A stretch of 64,000 bases of DNA from Vagococcus martis. Lineage in GTDB: Bacteria; Bacillota; Bacilli; Lactobacillales; Vagococcaceae. Where the stretch lies: contig NZ_MVAB01000001.1 in NCBI RefSeq assembly GCF_002026305.1, positions 62,001 through 126,000 of the forward strand, read 5' to 3'. This document shows positions 36,578 to 46,428 of this stretch, in pieces. Position 1 is the first letter of the stretch. Each line of letters opens with the position of its first letter. Below the pieces are notes generated by a model that saw nothing but the letters and a program-made list of their open reading frames with translations, was not told where the DNA came from and did not search any database. The position numbers were made by a program, and so were the translations under genes.

Positions 36578-37552
36578 ATGCTAACAAAACTATCCACCCA
36601 CATAAAACAAAACTTCAGTAAAAATCTAGTAGATTTCACCACAAATCTATTGTTTATCTTAATTTTCACCTTAATCTTTGGTAAAGAAAATTTACTCCCT
36701 ATTGTCGCATTAAGTGTTGGGTTTCTGATGTTTCCTAAAATTAATTTCGGCGTAACAGACAAAGTTCTTATCATGACAAACTTGATACTATTTCCACTTG
36801 GAGGTATCATCTCCCAACTGCCACATAGCCAGCCGTTTTTATTATTTTTTGTCTATGCTGCATTTACTCTACTAATTTTAGTCTTAACTGCTGAACCAAT
36901 TGCGTTTCAATATTCGATTCCATATATGATTAATTTTTTATTTTGCCAGGCAACTCCTGTCGAGTCTACTCACGCACTAAATCGGATAATATGTCTCGTC
37001 GTAGGGAGCGTTGTATTAAGTATTTTAGCCGTCAAATCAAAGAAAAGACAGCCTTTAACTGCAACAAAATTAAAGCTAGACGAACAAATCAAACGCTCCG
37101 TTTCTACTCCAATCTATCTACTAAAAATGACGTTAAGTGTGTCGATTGCTATGACAGTCGCTATTTTGATTCATGCTCCAAAACCTCTTTGGATTAGTAT
37201 TGTGGCGATGTCTCTAACGGAAATCCACTTTAGTGAGACTGTCAAAAAAACACGCGAACGCATTATTGGCACAGCGTTTGGCGTGATTGTCTTTTATTTA
37301 TTTTTAGTTAAACTCATTCCAACACCTTATGCGATCGCCTTTATACTAAGTGTTGGATTTATCAGTTACTTTTTAGTCGATTACAAACATAAAACCATTG
37401 TCAATTCTATTGCCGCCATGAATGCTGCACTGGTCATGTTTCCAAGTGGCGTGTCAATTGCAAATCGATTTATCGGTTTATTCATTGGGATTGTCATTGC
37501 GATTGTCGTGGCGATGATGTGCCACCTCATTCAAAAAGCAATTGTACGATAA
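36578..37552 (+). CDS. FUSC-family membrane protein, probable aromatic acid exporter
   Basis: 324 residues with about nine to ten hydrophobic helices in two halves, each ending in a charged stretch, as in the FUSC/aromatic acid exporter family. The middle loop (KSKKRQPLTATKLKLDEQIKRS) is cytoplasmic. It is divergent from marR and probably exports a compound that MarR senses. The ribosome binding site before the ATG is weak. The substrate is unknown. Confidence 0.72.
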   Translation: MLTKLSTHIKQNFSKNLVDFTTNLLFILIFTLIFGKENLLPIVALSVGFLMFPKINFGVTDKVLIMTNLILFPLGGIISQLPHSQPFLLFFVYAAFTLLILVLTAEPIAFQYSIPYMINFLFCQATPVESTHALNRIICLVVGSVVLSILAVKSKKRQPLTATKLKLDEQIKRSVSTPIYLLKMTLSVSIAMTVAILIHAPKPLWISIVAMSLTEIHFSETVKKTRERIIGTAFGVIVFYLFLVKLIPTPYAIAFILSVGFISYFLVDYKHKTIVNSIAAMNAALVMFPSGVSIANRFIGLFIGIVIAIVVAMMCHLIQKAIVR

Positions 37553-37591
37553 AAAAGCTACAGTCATTATCAAAATGGCGTAGCTTTTTTT
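37551..37591. terminator. Bidirectional terminator between the FUSC gene and rlmN
   Basis: AAAAAAGCTAC and GTAGCTTTTTT pair exactly over an 18- to 19-nt loop. Confidence 0.75.
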
Positions 37592-37593
37592 GT

Positions 37594-38658
37594 TTATTTA
37601 CTCTTCTCTTTTTTCATTTGTTTACTTCTTAACTGCCCACACGCTGCATCAATATCAGACCCAAATTCTTGTCTGACAACACAGTTGATGCCATTTCTTT
37701 TTAAAATATCATAAAAAGCTAGCGTATCTTTTTTTGTGCTTCGTTGATACAAGTCATGTTCTTCCACTGTATTATAAGGAATCAAGTTGACATAAGTGAG
37801 TTTTTTCTTATCTTTCAATAAGTCTGCCAATTGTTGGGCATGCTCTGGTGTGTCATTCACCCCTTGAAGCATGATGTATTCAAACGTAATACGTCGGTTG
37901 GTTTCTTTTAAATAATAATCCACTGCGTCCATCAAACGCTCTAATGGATACGCTCGATTAATTTGCATGATAGATGTGCGTGTGTCATTATTTGGTGCAT
38001 GAAGTGAAATTGCTAAGTTGACTTGCAAGCCATTTGTCGCAAATTGCTTGATTTTTGGTACCAATCCACTTGTCGATACAGTCATATGTCTTGCACCTAT
38101 TTGAAGCCCTTTTGGATCATTCATGATAGATAAAAAGTCCATCACGTTATTATAATTATCAAACGGTTCACCAATTCCCATGACTACAATATGACTCACT
38201 CGTTCGCCTTGCCCTTGTTTGTCTAGGTAATGTTGTACTTTCATAATTTGGGCGACAATTTCACCTGTTGTTAAGTTACGTTGTTTTTTCAGTAACCCAC
38301 TCGCACAAAATGTACAGCCAATGTTGCACCCAATTTGTGTCGTCACACAAACTGATAGTCCATACGCTTGACGCATCAACACAGTTTCAATCATATGATG
38401 ATCAGGCAACTCAAATAAATATTTTACCGTCCCGTCTTGACCTTCTTGGACAACGACTTCATTCAAAGGGTCTAACACAAAGTTTTCATTTAATAATTCA
38501 ATTGTTTGTTTAGAAAGATTGCTCATTTCAGAAAAATCTGTCACACGTTTTTCATATAACCATTGCCACACTTGGGCTGCTCTAAATTTCTTTTCACCAT
38601 TTTTCACAAACCAGTCAACAAGTTGAGGCTGTGTTAAATCATAGATAGATGGTTTCAT
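37594..38658 (-). CDS. rlmN: 23S rRNA / tRNA adenine C2-methyltransferase RlmN
   Basis: Radical SAM enzyme that methylates A2503 of 23S rRNA and A37 of some tRNAs. The cluster motif is C111-x3-C115-x2-C118 in [26 protein letters not shown] and [17 protein letters not shown] follow; the methyl-accepting Cys lies near the C-terminus in [10 protein letters not shown]. 354 residues. It resembles RlmN, not the resistance enzyme Cfr: the neighbourhood is chromosomal and the length fits. Confidence 0.93.
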   Translation of the reverse strand: MKPSIYDLTQPQLVDWFVKNGEKKFRAAQVWQWLYEKRVTDFSEMSNLSKQTIELLNENFVLDPLNEVVVQEGQDGTVKYLFELPDHHMIETVLMRQAYGLSVCVTTQIGCNIGCTFCASGLLKKQRNLTTGEIVAQIMKVQHYLDKQGQGERVSHIVVMGIGEPFDNYNNVMDFLSIMNDPKGLQIGARHMTVSTSGLVPKIKQFATNGLQVNLAISLHAPNNDTRTSIMQINRAYPLERLMDAVDYYLKETNRRITFEYIMLQGVNDTPEHAQQLADLLKDKKKLTYVNLIPYNTVEEHDLYQRSTKKDTLAFYDILKRNGINCVVRQEFGSDIDAACGQLRSKQMKKEKSK

Positions 38659-38745
38659 TATTTATTCCTCATTTCTACTTTGTACACTTAATCACTATAT
38701 AGGATTTATGTCTAATTTGCAATGACAAACTCACTATCTGTGTAT

Positions 38746-38786
38746 ACAAAAAAAGCAAAAGAACGAGTTGCTCTCTTGCTTTTACT
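38746..38786 (-). terminator. Terminator downstream of the 108-residue protein gene
   Basis: AAAAGCAAAAGA and TCTCTTGCTTTT pair with a central loop; T-rich sequence follows on the minus strand. Confidence 0.7.
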
Positions 38787-39113
38787 TTATTGATTTATCG
38801 CATGTAATGCTTGTTTACTTAATTGTTCTAATCTCTCTGATAATTCTTGAGCCGTTTCTTGTGAATACACAATCGTTTCAACTGGTGTTGAGAAAAAATC
38901 AAGCAATTTTACAGCTTGCCATGTATCACCTTGTTTTTCAATCGTGATTTGTGGGTGCACACTCGTTGCCCCGCACGCATCAGCCACTAAAAATGCCAAC
39001 TCATAAGTCCTTTCGTCTAGTTCTCTTAAACGATAATACCCATCATGAATAAACTGTTTGTCTGCTGATAAATGTTTTGTCAACACATCAATTTCTTCTT
39101 GTGTCATATTCAC
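38787..39113 (-). CDS. Unknown protein linked to the F420-ligase-like gene
   Basis: 108 residues, acidic, predicted soluble, not recognised. It has FLVADACGATSVHPQITIEKQGD in the middle and helices at the ends. It follows the F420-ligase-like gene by 22 bp and shares its terminator, so the two are probably one operon with a common function that I cannot name. Confidence 0.55.
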   Translation of the reverse strand: MNMTQEEIDVLTKHLSADKQFIHDGYYRLRELDERTYELAFLVADACGATSVHPQITIEKQGDTWQAVKLLDFFSTPVETIVYSQETAQELSERLEQLSKQALHAINQ

Positions 39114-39135
39114 ACGCCTCCTTTATTAGCCTTGA

Positions 39136-40326
39136 TTAGTTAGTAAAGTTATCGAAGTAACCTTGAATAAAGACAATTGGTGTTCCTTTGTCCCCACTAC
39201 CTGACGTTAAATCTGATAATGAACCGATTAAGTCAGTTAATTTTCTAGGTGTTGTTCCTTGAGCTTCCATTAATCCTGTTAAATCATCTGCTTTTGAATC
39301 AATGTGTTTTTTGATTGCTTCTTCAAGTTCAGCTCCACGTAAGTCAGAGAAATTGTTATCAGCAAGATATTTTAACTTCACTTCATTTGGTGTTCCTTCT
39401 AAACCTGATGTGTAAGCTGGAGAAACAACTGGGTCAGCTAATTCCCAAATTTTCCCAACTGGATCTTTAAACGCACCATCACCATAAACCATGACTTCCA
39501 CTTGTTTACCAGTTAATTCTTTTAATTTACGTTGGATATTATCCACTGTTTCTTGCGAATTTCTTGGGAATAATTTCACGCCATCGTCTGTTGATTTATT
39601 TGAACCAAGCAAACCATATTGCTCATTAAAGCCACTTCCATCAACTGATTCAGATAAAACATCATCCAATGTGTACACTTTTTCCGCACCATTTTGTTCT
39701 AATATGCGTTTTGTACGGTAACGTGTGTGAATGTCACAGGTTAAGATATTTTTTGTATAAGATAAAATCGTTTTAGGTTTTTGTGAGAAAATCACTTCAC
39801 ACTCAGCACCTTCAGCTGCGATTAATTCTTTATAATAGTCAATATAATCAACACCTGTAAAGGTATGTTTTTGATAACCAAATAACTCTCTAAATTCAGA
39901 TTCTGTTAACGTATCTGTCCAAGGATTAACCCCTTTTTCATCTAATGCGTCAAGTGAAATCAAGTGATTTCCCACTTCATCTGATGGATAACTTAACATT
40001 AAAACAATTTTTTTGCTTCCTCTGGCAATCCCTCTCAAACAGTTTGAAAAACGATTACGACTAAAAATTGGGAAGATAACCCCAACTGTATCTTCATTAA
40101 ATTTGTGACGAATATCTTCTGCAATCTGGTCAATAGACGCATAGTTTCCTTGTGCTCTAGCAACAATCGATTCTGTTACAGCCACAATATCTTTGTCTTG
40201 AATGGCGAAGTTTCCTTCTTTAGACGCTTCAATCACACTATCAATTACGATAGATTCTAAATCGTCTCCTTCATTGATAATTGGACAACGTAATCCCCTT
40301 GATACAGTTCCAATAATTCTTGACAT
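39136..40326 (-). CDS. Coenzyme F420-0:L-glutamate ligase-like protein
   Basis: 396 residues. The first half carries the CofE-like pattern: GTVSRGLRCPIINEGDDL, DKDIVAVTESIVARAQGNYASID, FPIFSRNRFSNCLRGIARG. The C-terminal half has VYGDGAFKDPVGKIWELADPVV, typical of the Firmicutes members. In F420 producers CofE adds glutamates to F420, but lactic acid bacteria are not known to make F420 and no other F420 gene is seen here. The real acceptor is therefore unknown; glutamylation of another metabolite is an inference. Confidence 0.75.
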   Translation of the reverse strand: MSRIIGTVSRGLRCPIINEGDDLESIVIDSVIEASKEGNFAIQDKDIVAVTESIVARAQGNYASIDQIAEDIRHKFNEDTVGVIFPIFSRNRFSNCLRGIARGSKKIVLMLSYPSDEVGNHLISLDALDEKGVNPWTDTLTESEFRELFGYQKHTFTGVDYIDYYKELIAAEGAECEVIFSQKPKTILSYTKNILTCDIHTRYRTKRILEQNGAEKVYTLDDVLSESVDGSGFNEQYGLLGSNKSTDDGVKLFPRNSQETVDNIQRKLKELTGKQVEVMVYGDGAFKDPVGKIWELADPVVSPAYTSGLEGTPNEVKLKYLADNNFSDLRGAELEEAIKKHIDSKADDLTGLMEAQGTTPRKLTDLIGSLSDLTSGSGDKGTPIVFIQGYFDNFTN

Positions 40327-40428
40327 AGTTTACTCTCCCTTATCGTACAACTCATTTTTTAATTTAGTTCCATAAGTACTATACAGTGTTTTAACCGACA
40401 AGTAAAATTTAGACGCTAGAAAAAATAA

Positions 40429-40467
40429 AAAAAGATGATTAAACGGGTATTTAATCATCTTTTTTAC
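40429..40467 (-). terminator. Terminator of the polysaccharide deacetylase gene
   Basis: AAAAAAGATGATTAAA and TTTAATCATCTTTTTT pair exactly around a 6-nt loop. Confidence 0.85.
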
Positions 40468-40469
40468 TT

Positions 40470-41792
40470 TTAATTGATTAAGTCTTTAGCCAATACAAAA
40501 GTATAATCTTGGCTTTTTAAAAACTTAATGACATTTTCTAAACTATCTGCTGAATCTTGGTGAATATCATGCATCAGCACAATACTGTGAGGTTGCAATT
40601 CTTTTTTAACTTCCCCTAAAATGGCTGTGGCATTATGTGTTTTCCAATCGAGTGTGTCGATATTCCATAACGCAATCGTCATATTGGGTTCCACTTTTGT
40701 TACTCTTTCATTGTATGCACCATAAGGCGGGCGTAAAAGTGTTGGACGTTCTCCAGTAATTTTTTCGATGCGTTGATTGGTGGACTCAATCTCTTGTTTG
40801 ATACTTGCTTCATCTAATTTCGTCAAGTCTTTGTGATCATACGTATGATTCCCAATGTCATGTCCTGCTTCATGAATTTTCTTCACAACATCTGGGTAAT
40901 TATCAACCATTGTCCCTAACATAAAGAATGTGGCTTTAATGTTGTATTTTTTTAACGTATTTAATATTTGTATGGAACTGGTGTTGTTTGGTCCATCATC
41001 AAATGTTAAGGCCACTTTCTTATCATCGTTTAAAATCGTTGGATCATTTTTTATGACTTCTTTTTGCAACACAGATAATTGACTCGCATAAACTTGTCTT
41101 AGCTTATCATTTTTAAGACCACTCACTTCTTTATTCAGCTTTTTATACTGGTCAGAAGTTGGAACTGTCTTAATTTTTTTATCTTGAATATACGTTTTCA
41201 TCTCTTTGTCTAAAGATACAAGAGCATTATGTTGTTCGGTGATTTGCTTTAACCCAGCTTCTAAAGAGGCTTTTTGTTCATCTTTAGGTAACGACGTCAC
41301 ATTTGAATCCAATTCATCTTTCATAGATTGGGTAATTGATTGTGAGATGGCTAAATCTTTGACTAAACTATTTTTATTAAAAGGTTTTGTGCCAAAAATA
41401 GCAGACATTTGCTGTGATGCTTTAATTTTTTTCTGGATGGCATCAATCGTTTCAGCATCTTTGTTTAAGCCAAGCATCAATTGTTTCTTTTGATTCTTCA
41501 CTTTTCCAGAAATATTTGAAATATCATCAACCGTTTTAATGCTTTGATGAACACTATCCTTCGTTTGATTCGCGGTTTTAAGTAAGTCTTGATTTATCAC
41601 AAAGTTTTCTAAATTTTGTTGACTTAATTCTTGAATCGACTGATCGATCACTTTCTTTTCGCTTGTCACACTGCTTAGTGTTTGACTCGCTTTTTTATCA
41701 AGAGTCATTCGACGAACTAAAAAGACAACCTCTACAATAAGAATAAGTAATAAAAAAATTAATATAAATTGCTTTCTTTTTTCTTTAATCAA
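40470..41792 (-). CDS. Membrane-anchored polysaccharide deacetylase (PgdA-like)
   Basis: Removes N-acetyl groups from cell-wall glycan, often conferring lysozyme resistance. One N-terminal transmembrane helix (about 8-28), a helical extracellular stem of about 220 residues, then the NodB domain with all five motifs: TFDDGPN, HTYDH, RPPYGAYN, DTLDWK and VLMHDIH. 440 residues. The stem and the complete metal-binding set suggest an active surface enzyme; substrate (GlcNAc or MurNAc) cannot be told. Confidence 0.88.
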   Translation of the reverse strand: MIKEKRKQFILIFLLLILIVEVVFLVRRMTLDKKASQTLSSVTSEKKVIDQSIQELSQQNLENFVINQDLLKTANQTKDSVHQSIKTVDDISNISGKVKNQKKQLMLGLNKDAETIDAIQKKIKASQQMSAIFGTKPFNKNSLVKDLAISQSITQSMKDELDSNVTSLPKDEQKASLEAGLKQITEQHNALVSLDKEMKTYIQDKKIKTVPTSDQYKKLNKEVSGLKNDKLRQVYASQLSVLQKEVIKNDPTILNDDKKVALTFDDGPNNTSSIQILNTLKKYNIKATFFMLGTMVDNYPDVVKKIHEAGHDIGNHTYDHKDLTKLDEASIKQEIESTNQRIEKITGERPTLLRPPYGAYNERVTKVEPNMTIALWNIDTLDWKTHNATAILGEVKKELQPHSIVLMHDIHQDSADSLENVIKFLKSQDYTFVLAKDLIN

Positions 41793-42110
41793 TGTTCCAA
41801 TCTACACCTTTCTAAAATATAACAGTTCTATTCTAACAGTAATTATTAAAAATGTTTATTATTTTTAGGTTTTTTCTATAACAAAATAGGTACGTTTCCT
41901 TTATTTTATCTCATTTAGATTACATATTTTATTAATTTGTTCATTTTATTTACTAAATCGTGTTGTTTCGAGTGTGCCTTATATCATCCGTTTAGATTTT
42001 CATTAAAATAACTTGAAAAATCCTCATTTTATAATCATAAACAGCAATGACTCTCATGACTATGTTAGAATAATCTTGCTATGCTGAATATACATTGGAG
42101 GGAATATATA
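41793..42110. other. 318-bp intergenic region, no gene seen
   Basis: AT-rich gap between two divergent genes. It must hold both promoters. TATAAT-like sequences occur, e.g. at about 42028-42034, but no -35 element at proper spacing is convincing. No repeats or operators were recognised. Confidence 0.4.
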
Positions 42111-43505
42111 ATGGACATTCAAGACTACATGAAAGCATTTATTGATACTTTTTACGAAAATAAACAAGACATTCAACAAGGAAAGCCAATTAAGCTGATT
42201 CCTAACGACACCATCAACGCACTAAAAAATACGACCATCACCGAAGATGGACGTGATTTAGACAGTCTACTGAAAATGTTAGAAGAAAGTGTCTATCCTT
42301 TTAGAAATGTTAGTGAACATAAACGAAATTTTGCTTTTATTCCTGCACCTGTTGTTGATATTTCAAAATTAGGTGATTTGTTTGAATCTTTTTATAACCC
42401 AAACGCTGCAGGATTTTATTCTAGCTCTGGAACAGCTGTCATCGAAGAAGAAATGATGGCTTATTTATGTGAAAAAGCTGGATATGATCCAAAAAAAGCA
42501 AGTGGCACATTTTTATCAGGGGGATCAATGGCCAATTTAAATGCCACTATAGCTGCCAGAGATAAATATTTATCATTAGATGACATCACAAAAGGTGTGG
42601 TTTATATTTCTGATCAGGCACATCATAGTGTTCATAAAGCACTTCACGTGATTGGCATTCCAGATGAAAGAATTCGCCGTGTAAAAACAGATGACCGATT
42701 AAAAATTGACCCCACAGTACTTCAAGAAACAATCAAAACGGATAAAAAGAATGCGTTACGTCCTTTTATCGTCATTGCGACAGCCGGGACAACAAATGCA
42801 GGGGTGATTGATCCATTACCTGAATTGGCTAAAATTTGTAAAGAAGAAGACATGTGGCTGCACGTGGACGGAGCGTTTGGCGCATCGGTGTTATTATCAT
42901 CAAGCCACACTCACCTACTAAAAGGGATTGAACAGGCTGATAGTATCACGTGGGATGCACATAAATGGCTCTTCCAAAGTTACTCTTGTGCGATGTTACT
43001 GGTAAAAGATAAAGCCGATTTATTGCGAAGTTTTAGTGAAACGCCTGAGTATTTAGAAGATGCTTCTGAAAACGAGCACATCAACACATGGGATTTAGGA
43101 CTTGATTTATCTCGTCCCGCTCGTGTTGTGAAGTTGTGGTTATCCATGCAAGCACTTGGAACGAAAAAATTAGGTGACACCATTGATTACGGAATCAAAC
43201 TAGCTGAATACACTGAGTCTGTCGTGCGAAATACACCAAAACTAGACATTGTCACACCTGCTCAAACAGCGATTCTGAACTTTAGATACTACCGTGAAGG
43301 CTTAAGCGAAGAAGAATTAAATTTGTTCAATACAGCCCTTTCAAATATGATTTCTAATCAAGGGTTTGCTCAAATTTTGACAACAAAACTTCAAGGAAAA
43401 ACAGTATTACGTATGTGTACCATCTCGCCTGAAACGACACAAGAAGACATCGATAAAACAATCGAACACATTTCTTCTTGTATAGAAACATTAGAAACTA
43501 ACTAA
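42111..43505 (+). CDS. Group II PLP-dependent decarboxylase
   Basis: Fold-type I PLP decarboxylase of the aromatic amino acid / glutamate / diaminobutyrate group. The PLP lysine lies in TWDAHKWLFQ; LSGGSMANLNATIAAR and LHVDGAFGASVLLSS carry other cofactor contacts. 464 residues from the ATG at 42111, which has GGAGGG upstream; an open extension to 42081 lacks support. The substrate cannot be told from the sequence. Amine or beta-alanine production and acid resistance are possible roles. No transporter gene lies next to it. Confidence 0.85.
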   Translation: MDIQDYMKAFIDTFYENKQDIQQGKPIKLIPNDTINALKNTTITEDGRDLDSLLKMLEESVYPFRNVSEHKRNFAFIPAPVVDISKLGDLFESFYNPNAAGFYSSSGTAVIEEEMMAYLCEKAGYDPKKASGTFLSGGSMANLNATIAARDKYLSLDDITKGVVYISDQAHHSVHKALHVIGIPDERIRRVKTDDRLKIDPTVLQETIKTDKKNALRPFIVIATAGTTNAGVIDPLPELAKICKEEDMWLHVDGAFGASVLLSSSHTHLLKGIEQADSITWDAHKWLFQSYSCAMLLVKDKADLLRSFSETPEYLEDASENEHINTWDLGLDLSRPARVVKLWLSMQALGTKKLGDTIDYGIKLAEYTESVVRNTPKLDIVTPAQTAILNFRYYREGLSEEELNLFNTALSNMISNQGFAQILTTKLQGKTVLRMCTISPETTQEDIDKTIEHISSCIETLETN

Positions 43506-43510
43506 AAAAT

Positions 43511-43551
43511 AAGCCGAACACGATACCTTAAAAACGTCGTGTTCGGCTTTT
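43511..43551. terminator. Bidirectional terminator between the decarboxylase and ACT-protein genes
   Basis: AAGCCGAACACGA and TCGTGTTCGGCTT pair exactly; A and T runs flank the stem. Confidence 0.87.
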
Positions 43552-43552
43552 A

Positions 43553-43990
43553 TTATTCAATTGATAAGAGTTGTAGATGATTGACTCCAGTTAATTTTTC
43601 TAGTTCCACTAAGAGTTCATTCACCGACACTGATAGTTCTTTGATATCAATCCCCATGACCACTGTTGCAGTGTCTTGGATGGGAATATTTTGATTGATT
43701 GTTAAGACATTTCCCCCAAGTTCTGACAAACGGTTCAACACAGAGGACAGTAACCCTTTTTTATCGGTTAAGTTAAATGAAATGAGTGTTTTTCTAATTT
43801 GTGCCGTTTTATCAGCGACAAACACATGATCTTTGTACTTATAAAACGCACTTCGAGATAGGCCAACTTCATTGACAACCTCACTCACATTTTTAAAATC
43901 TCCTGAGTTTAATAATTTCTTTGCTTCGATTACCTTTGAGAAAACGTCTGGTAATACGTCTTGATTGACGATTAGATAGTTCTGTGACAT
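43553..43990 (-). CDS. ACT domain-containing protein, PheB/UPF0735 type
   Basis: 145 residues. An N-terminal helix-turn-helix-like part (SEVVNEVGLSRSAFYKYKDHVF) is followed by an ACT domain (ISFNLTDKKGLLSSVLNRLSELGGNVLTINQ). The ACT fold usually binds an amino acid. It follows thrB with a 19-bp overlap and is thus part of thrC-thrB-ACT; it could sense an aspartate-family amino acid, but a regulatory role is inferred only from context. Confidence 0.82.
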   Translation of the reverse strand: MSQNYLIVNQDVLPDVFSKVIEAKKLLNSGDFKNVSEVVNEVGLSRSAFYKYKDHVFVADKTAQIRKTLISFNLTDKKGLLSSVLNRLSELGGNVLTINQNIPIQDTATVVMGIDIKELSVSVNELLVELEKLTGVNHLQLLSIE

Positions 43991-44856
43991 ACTTCTGCTC
44001 CTTTATAATCTACCGATAAATCAAGAGCCTTCCATTTATGTTTCAGTGTGGCTAGTGACGTATTTAATCCTTTCATATCAACTTGTGACGTGAAAACTCC
44101 CATCAATGTTGAGCCACTACCAGAAATATAAAACCCTTTTGCTCCTGATTCCTTTGCGATATGTTCTACTATATCATATTCGTCAATTAATTTTTTACGG
44201 TATGGCTGATGAATGCCATCATCTAAAAATTGATCTAAATTAGCCGCATCTCCTGTTTTTAATGCGTCTAATAAAAATAATAATTTTGCTTGATTGTCTA
44301 CTACCGTTTTTAGCGGATAACTTTCAGGCAACACTCCTCGTGCGACTGATGTTTCCAACGTAAAATCGGGAACAAACGCCACAAATTGATACGACTCATC
44401 AACTGGATAATGTTGGAAAAAAATGTCGTCATCCATTTGATAAGAGGCACTTAATCCACCTAGTAAAGCAGGTACGACATTATCAGGATGCCCTTCAATT
44501 TGAGTACAATACTGCACCAACTCATCTTGACTTAGATGAAGCTGATGCAACTCATTGGCTGCTAACACACCTGATACGATACACACTGCACTACTACCCA
44601 AACCACGTGCAAACGGAATCTCACTATCAATCTGTAATTTAATTGGGGTCACAGGTCTTTTTAAGTCATCTAGCACGTATTTGTATGACTGATAAATTAA
44701 ATTATCTTCTGTTTGAAATTCGACTGGGCAACCAGAAATCTCAAGTTTATCTGATAATTCAACCTCACACTCACCATAAAACGTCACAGCTAAACCTAAT
44801 GTGTCAAACCCGACACCGACATTGGCAGATGTTGCCGGAACTTTAATACACACCAT
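43972..44856 (-). CDS. thrB: Homoserine kinase
   Basis: Phosphorylates homoserine on the way to threonine. GHMP kinase motifs: VPATSANVGVGFDTLGLA at the N-terminus, PFARGLGSSAVCIVSGVLAAN as ATP loop, and AKGFYISGSGSTLMG near the end. 294 residues. It lies two bases after thrC. Confidence 0.94.
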   Translation of the reverse strand: MVCIKVPATSANVGVGFDTLGLAVTFYGECEVELSDKLEISGCPVEFQTEDNLIYQSYKYVLDDLKRPVTPIKLQIDSEIPFARGLGSSAVCIVSGVLAANELHQLHLSQDELVQYCTQIEGHPDNVVPALLGGLSASYQMDDDIFFQHYPVDESYQFVAFVPDFTLETSVARGVLPESYPLKTVVDNQAKLLFLLDALKTGDAANLDQFLDDGIHQPYRKKLIDEYDIVEHIAKESGAKGFYISGSGSTLMGVFTSQVDMKGLNTSLATLKHKWKALDLSVDYKGAEVCHRTI

Positions 44857-44858
44857 TA

Positions 44859-46367
44859 TTACTCACCTACCTGTTTAATAATAATATCCTTCATTTCATC
44901 AATATCAATCACTTGATTATGTAAAATTGGTGCATGTTTCAAGTCTTTCAACTGACTTGGTGCATAGACGTTTGTTTTTTCTTCTAACTCATCAATTAAT
45001 TTAAACTCGTCTTGTGAGCTATCAATCGCAAGTTCTGGAATGTCTTTGCTCACTTCTTGAACAAACTTATAAGGAGAAGCTGTTGATAAAATAACCGTTT
45101 TTTCTTTTTTCTCAGGACTATTTTCCAATACATAAGAAGCCACTGCTGTATGTGGATCAAGTAAATAGCCTTTTTCTTTGTATACTTTATCAATTTGTTC
45201 AGCTACTTGTTTATCTGTTGCATATCCTGTTCCAAATGTTTCTTGAATCGTGTTTAATAACTCGTCAGAAATTTTGAATTTCCCTGTCGTTTTTAACTGA
45301 TTCATCAAGTCAGCCACATAATGAGCATCTCCCCCACTTAAATGGAACAACATTCTTTCTAAGTTTGATGAAATTAAAATATCCATACTTGGTGAGCTCG
45401 TCTTTTTAAACTCACGATTGGTGTCATACTCCCCTGTTTTTAAGAAATCATATAATACGTTGTTTTCGTTTGAGGCACAAATGAGTTTATTAATTGGTAA
45501 CCCCATTTGTTGCGCGTAATATCCGGCTAAAATATTTCCAAAGTTTCCTGTTGGCACAATGTAGTCAATCTTTTCACCTAATTGAATTTCTCCCGTATTA
45601 ACAAGTTCTGCGTATGACGCAAAATAGTAAACAACTTGTGGAATCAAACGACCAATGTTTACTGAGTTCGCACTTGAAAACTCAATGTGATGCTCTTTTA
45701 GTAATGCCACTAATTCTTCATCATGGAATAAACGTTTCACATTACTTTGCGCATCATCAAAGTTTCCATTAATTGACACAACCGCCACGTTTCCTCCATC
45801 TTGTGTTTGCATTTGTTTTTCTTGAATGGTTGATACCCCATTATTTGGGTAATACACAATCATATCAACTAATGGATCATTTTTAAATCCTTCCAAAGCC
45901 GCTTTACCAGTGTCACCACTTGTGGCTGTTAAAATTAATCGTTTGTTCGTATTATGTTGTGTTTTTGCTGATAAGTTTACTAGTTTTGGTAGCAGTGATA
46001 AGGCAACATCCTTAAATGAACACGTTGGCCCGTGGAATAATTCTAAAACATAATCATCGCCTACTTTTTTTAGTGGCGTGATTTTTTCATCACTAAATGT
46101 GTTTGTATAAGCCTCTTTCACACATTTTTTGATGTCATTTTCTGAAAACTCATTGAAAAACTGATTGATAACCAGTGAGGCAATCTCTTGGTAGTCCTTA
46201 TTTAAAACAGTCGATACATCTAAATTCACATCATCTAAGTTAGGCAAGACAAACAATCCTCCATCAGGACTTAACCCTGCTAAAATCGCTTGACTAGCGG
46301 AATAGTTAATTGTTTCGTTTCTTGTACTTTGATATTTTTTTCCATCGTAACACTCCTTGTCTTTCAT
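44859..46367 (-). CDS. thrC: Threonine synthase; the expected start is out of frame by one A
   Basis: PLP enzyme converting phosphohomoserine to threonine. PLP lysine in HGPTCSFKDVALSLLPKL; phosphate loop TATSGDTGKAAL; 502 residues from the first in-frame ATG (46367). That ATG has no ribosome binding site and lies almost at the predicted transcription start. The ATG at 46343-46345 has AAGGAG 7 nt upstream but is out of frame: it leads into ATGG + seven A + TATC and stops after 21 codons. With eight A it would read MEKKYQSTRN, a usual ThrC start. The remaining enzyme is intact. Confidence 0.85.
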   Translation of the reverse strand: MKDKECYDGKKYQSTRNETINYSASQAILAGLSPDGGLFVLPNLDDVNLDVSTVLNKDYQEIASLVINQFFNEFSENDIKKCVKEAYTNTFSDEKITPLKKVGDDYVLELFHGPTCSFKDVALSLLPKLVNLSAKTQHNTNKRLILTATSGDTGKAALEGFKNDPLVDMIVYYPNNGVSTIQEKQMQTQDGGNVAVVSINGNFDDAQSNVKRLFHDEELVALLKEHHIEFSSANSVNIGRLIPQVVYYFASYAELVNTGEIQLGEKIDYIVPTGNFGNILAGYYAQQMGLPINKLICASNENNVLYDFLKTGEYDTNREFKKTSSPSMDILISSNLERMLFHLSGGDAHYVADLMNQLKTTGKFKISDELLNTIQETFGTGYATDKQVAEQIDKVYKEKGYLLDPHTAVASYVLENSPEKKEKTVILSTASPYKFVQEVSKDIPELAIDSSQDEFKLIDELEEKTNVYAPSQLKDLKHAPILHNQVIDIDEMKDIIIKQVGE

Positions 46368-46375
46368 TTTAGTCT

Positions 46376-46404
46376 ATGATACAATGTTCACCATATAAAA
46401 ACAA
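46376..46404 (-). promoter_or_regulatory. Promoter of thrC-thrB-ACT
   Basis: On the minus strand TTGTTT (46399-46404), a 17-bp spacer and TATCAT (46376-46381). Transcription would start near 46369, only about two bases before the 46367 ATG. Confidence 0.5.
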
Positions 46405-46428
46405 GTGTATTTTACAGGAGGACTTATT

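Noticed and set aside
37594-38658. Cfr-type resistance methyltransferase
   Set aside because: Length, chromosomal context and sequence fit the housekeeping RlmN; no sign of a mobile element next to it.
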